NCBI GenBank assembly: GCA_025766275.1
Contig: JAFKAC010000171.1
Span: 28,180 to 92,179, forward strand
Direction of reading: 5' to 3'
DNA from: Lactarius indigo
Taxonomy: Eukaryota > Basidiomycota > Agaricomycetes > Russulales > Russulaceae
DNA: 64,000 nucleotides
The translations under genes and the position numbers were made by a program. The notes beneath the pieces were generated by a model. It made no database searches. It was given only the letters and a program-made list of their open reading frames with translations, and had not been told where the DNA came from. This document shows positions 61,747-64,000 of this stretch, in pieces; position 1 is the stretch's first letter, and the number at the start of each line of letters is the position of its first letter.

Positions 61747-62185
61747 AGATTTTGGACGTGGCTCGGTCGATACTGAAAGTGCTGTAGCGGAGTCCGTGAT
61801 GGCGTGTTGAGCAAACAGAGGTAAATAGGTTCGACAACTAGATTTTCTTTTTTCTAACCCCGAAATGGGCACCGCTGTTTATTTCATCGATATTTTCATT
61901 CTACATAACTCTTCCAAAAATCAATGCATTATTTACCGACACAGCTTTCATACGTATGCACGCTGCAAGTAACCACCCTACCACGCCAATAATTGTAGAG
62001 CTTCGAGTCGACGCGCTTGATGCGTAGTTCTATCACCAACCGCCAAAACGAATTGGACGCGGCAAACTTAACGTACATATTAGTCATCAGATTCGTGCGG
62101 GCCGGCGACGATTCATCTCCATCTCTAATCCCAAACCTCCTTTTCGCAGGTATCCTCTCGCTCTGCATAATACTTATACAACAAG
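61747..62185. other. Divergent promoter region
   Basis: Head-to-head spacer between the small membrane protein and the TPR protein. No motif or RNA gene recognised. Confidence 0.5.
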
Positions 62186-63168
62186 ATGTCTACAGACCCA
62201 TCCATAACTGAGAACAAGTTGAAATTTGCCCGTGATAAAAAGGCTATAGGAGACACGGCTTTCAAATCAGGGAACCTAACTGATGGTTCGTGTTCGGCAT
62301 TCGACTCGTCATCGGTGTGCCCTTCATTGATCGCATCGCGGTGCAGCCCTTCGAGCGTACCATGAGGTAGGTTTTCCATAGATACGCGTCGATGAGCTTC
62401 GTCTGATCCACTGCGGAGGTGCTACTTTACGTTGAGGGTCTGGACAGGCAAGTGCTCTGCGCACTGTACCGGCCGCAGCACTGTATCTCACAATACACTT
62501 TCCCCACTTCGCAGAGCAGGGGGTGTGGCTTCTGTCCTGATGTCAGGTCCCAGTGATGGTGCCGAGGACCGGAAAGATCGAACCGAGGTGCAATTCACAC
62601 TATCGCTACGCAAAGACTACTTGAATGAATGTGACTCTATATTCTCCTTGGCAGGCGGATGAACTTATGGAAAAGGTCTATGCAAACATGTCCGCGTGTC
62701 ACATCAAGCGCGACAACTGGAAGCGTGCACAAGAGACGGCGGAGAAAGCATTGGCAAAGAATCCGAAGAATTTTAAGGCTATGTTTCGTCGAGCAAAGGC
62801 ACTCGGCGAACAAGGGTACTCCGAACGTGCCGAGAAGATACTCGAAGAACTTATAAAGCAGAGTCCTGCAGGTAGGCATTTCCAGTCTGGGTAGCACCTC
62901 AGCTCTCATTTGACGCCCGACATGCAATTCAGACGCGCCAACAGCCACTGCCGAGTTGAGAAGATTGCGCGCCATTGACAAGGAACGACAAAAGGTACAC
63001 AACCAGAAGCTGAAAGGTATGTTATACGTGACCCCGATTGCGTGGCCATCGCTCAATGTATGGACAGGATGGCTCAGCCGTGGCGGGTTAGACACACCCG
63101 CTACGGAAGTTGTAGAGGAAGTATCCTCTCCAGGCACGAAAGAGGCGAAGTCTTCTGGGGTTCCCTAG
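62186..63168 (+). CDS. Tetratricopeptide-repeat protein (co-chaperone-like)
   Basis: The start MSTDPSITENKLKFARDKKA (62186) leads into the first TPR helix pair, IGDTAFKSGNLTDALRAYHE with VLLYVEGLDR. Further exons give AGGVASVLMSGPSDGAEDRK, DRTE, then ADELMEKVYANMSACHIKRD and NWKRAQETAEKALAKNPKNF. It continues with KAMFRRAKALGEQGYSERAE and KILEELIKQSPA. The final exons read TATAELRRLRAIDKERQKVH, NQKLKG and WLSRGGLDTPATEVVEEVSS, with TAG at 63166-63168. The pattern (A-NxSACxxK..W..A...A..AL...P.N.KA.FRRA) is that of TPR proteins that bind Hsp70/Hsp90 tails, such as the TTC9 or FKBP-type families, though no isomerase domain is present. One intron (about 62448-62514) has a GC donor in the ideal AG|GCAAGT context. 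Confidence 0.8.
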
Positions 63169-63386
63169 GTGTAATTCATTCCTTGTGCTTCGTTTTGTCA
63201 TCGCACATTGTATTTTCCAATGCCAATGTAACAATGTTATCTCACCACACCACACATTCATGACCAATAAGTGGACCACTGGTCTCGTGGGCATATTCAA
63301 GATGTACAACTTACGATTCAATTCTGGAGAGCGATGAGGATGTCCCAAATAGAATGGTATTTAAGCCTTTCTTCGCTAGTGTCAGT

Positions 63387-63504
63387 TATCCACGGCCATA
63401 GGACTCTGAAAGCACCGCATCCCGTCCGATCTGCGCAGTTAACCAGAGTGCCGCCCCAGTAGTACCACGGTGGGGGACCACGCGGGAATCCTGGGTGCCG
63501 TGGT
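63387..63504 (+). rRNA. 5S ribosomal RNA gene
   Basis: 118 nt beginning ATCCACGGCCATAGGACTCT and containing GCACCGCATCCCGTCCGATC, TGCGCAGTTAACCAGAGTGC and AGTAGTACCACGGTGGGGGA, ending GGGTGCCGTGGT. The ends pair as helix I (CCACGGC with GCCGTGG). The internal Pol III control region (GCGCAGTTAACC..., GGTGGGGGACC...) is intact, and a TTTT terminator follows at 63504-63507. The sequence matches the basidiomycete 5S type. It stands alone, outside any rDNA repeat in this window. Confidence 0.95.
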
Positions 63505-63660
63505 TTTCTTATGTCTTATTTTTATTTTATTCCTATTAGGTTAGGACAGTGAGAGCTGCCCCTTGTTCATGATCAGAGTGAAAGCCCGATCCTATAGCTT
63601 GCTTTCGAGATCGTTTCCAATTGTTGGGTCAAGACTGAACGACTCGTTGCACAGCCACAC

Positions 63661-63679
63661 ACGCGTTGATCAGACGCGT
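63661..63679. promoter_or_regulatory. Two MluI cell-cycle boxes (ACGCGT) just upstream of a start codon
   Basis: ACGCGT at 63661-63666 and 63674-63679, the second ending two bases before the ATG at 63682. Same element as upstream of cyclin B. Being so close to the ATG they may lie in a 5' UTR, or the true transcription start may be very near. Confidence 0.45.
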
Positions 63680-63681
63680 CA

Positions 63682-64000
63682 ATGTCCCACCAAATCACGC
63701 TCTCCATCCTCGACGCGTATTTTCCTCGAGTGTACACCCTTCAGGATTATTTAACCGCGTCCTTATCCCAAAGAAGGTACAGACGCCAACGATGTTTTAC
63801 TTTTGCCTTCAGATCCGCCTTCGTAGGTCAATTCCTTGCTCGCACTTATGTGGCTTTCGGCGCCAACGCCCCTACGTCTCCCCTGGCGCAATTCGACGTG
63901 ACGTCGTCTTTTGATCCTATGCGCGTTGTACGGGTCTTTTCCATGTCGTGCCTCGATGAGCGGCATTGATTACCACAGGTCAAACTCGTGCTCAAGAAAG
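63682..64000 (+). CDS. Gene start cut by the window edge; N-terminus resembles telomerase reverse transcriptase
   Basis: Partial. The frame from 63682 reads MSHQITLSILDAYFPRVYTL then QDYLTASLSQRRYRRQRCFT, FAFRSAFVGQFLARTYVAFG and ANAPTSPLAQFDVTSSFDPM. A donor after ...PMR (about 63922) and an acceptor at 63979 would continue in frame with VKLVLKK to the edge. A possible 36-nt intron at 63778-63813 is in frame but too short, so I treat it as coding. The order 'LL..Y...V.TL..YL', then about 25 residues later 'FR..V.Q.L....AF.', parallels the first 80 residues of TERT (TEN domain), followed by a KxLVxxVL-like stretch. This is weak N-terminal similarity only; no reverse-transcriptase motif is inside the window. 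Confidence 0.4.

Noticed and set aside
63778..63813. 36-nt GT-AG interval in the TERT-like gene as an intron
   Set aside because: Too short for fungal introns, in frame and free of stops; treated as coding.

Overview
The window is nuclear DNA of a basidiomycete fungus, most likely a mushroom-forming agaricomycete. Genes are dense and split by many short GT-AG introns of about 45-65 nt. The 5S rRNA gene has the basidiomycete form and stands alone. A Tnp2-like transposon and several agaricomycete-type hypothetical proteins flank ordinary fungal housekeeping genes. All multi-exon models were spliced by eye from frames and splice sites, so internal exon edges are less certain than gene identities.

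Layout, left to right. 1-2.7 kb: broken Tnp2-like transposase (minus). 2.9-5.7 kb: lineage-specific hypothetical gene, followed by a degenerate 85-bp tandem repeat packed with TGAC on one strand. 7.3-8.7 kb: coiled-coil hypothetical. 8.9-11.2 kb: MUP1-type amino-acid permease. 11.4-12.6 kb: secreted cysteine-containing protein. 14.0-14.7 kb: cytochrome c oxidase subunit Vb (COX4). 15-18.2 kb: large disordered protein. 18.3-19.0 kb: ERG28. 20.5-22.8 kb: F-box/leucine-rich-repeat protein. 23.1-26.1 kb: Ca2+/H+ exchanger (VCX1 type). 26.8-30.9 kb: peroxisomal multifunctional beta-oxidation enzyme (FOX2). 31.8-33.6 kb: B-type cyclin. 34.0-34.7 kb: FHA-domain protein, divergent from a multi-exon XLF/NEJ1-like end-joining factor (34.8-36.6 kb). 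36.6-42.0 kb: gene-poor stretch. 42.0-43.1 kb: MIM1/TOM13. 43.3-45.4 kb: cytochrome b5-acyl-CoA dehydrogenase with a C-terminal AKL. 45.5-46.7 kb: intracellular LysM protein. 47.4-48.3 kb: intronless Cys-rich orphan. 48.6-51.2 kb: SelO-type protein AMPylase. 51.2-52.5 kb: periplasmic-binding-protein-like gene whose start codon overlaps that of SelO. 53.0-55.0 kb: F-box-like protein. 56.2-57.6 kb: IWS1. 58.2-59.8 kb: disordered protein. 61.4-61.7 kb: small mitochondrial-type membrane protein. 62.2-63.2 kb: TPR protein. 63.4 kb: 5S rRNA gene. 63.7 kb to the edge: start of a gene whose N-terminus resembles telomerase reverse transcriptase.

Functional themes. There is a mitochondrial group (COX4, MIM1, SelO, a small membrane protein). 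There is a peroxisomal fatty-acid group (FOX2 and the b5-acyl-CoA dehydrogenase, both ending in PTS1-like tripeptides). There is a chromosome/cell-cycle group (cyclin B, XLF, FHA protein, IWS1, TERT candidate), in which paired ACGCGT boxes lie upstream of cyclin B and of the TERT candidate. I see no evidence for a biosynthetic cluster, CRISPR array or phage. The most unusual items are the TGAC-rich repeat, the XLF gene dispersed over eight small exons, the overlapping SelO/binding-protein start codons, and the TERT candidate at the right edge.
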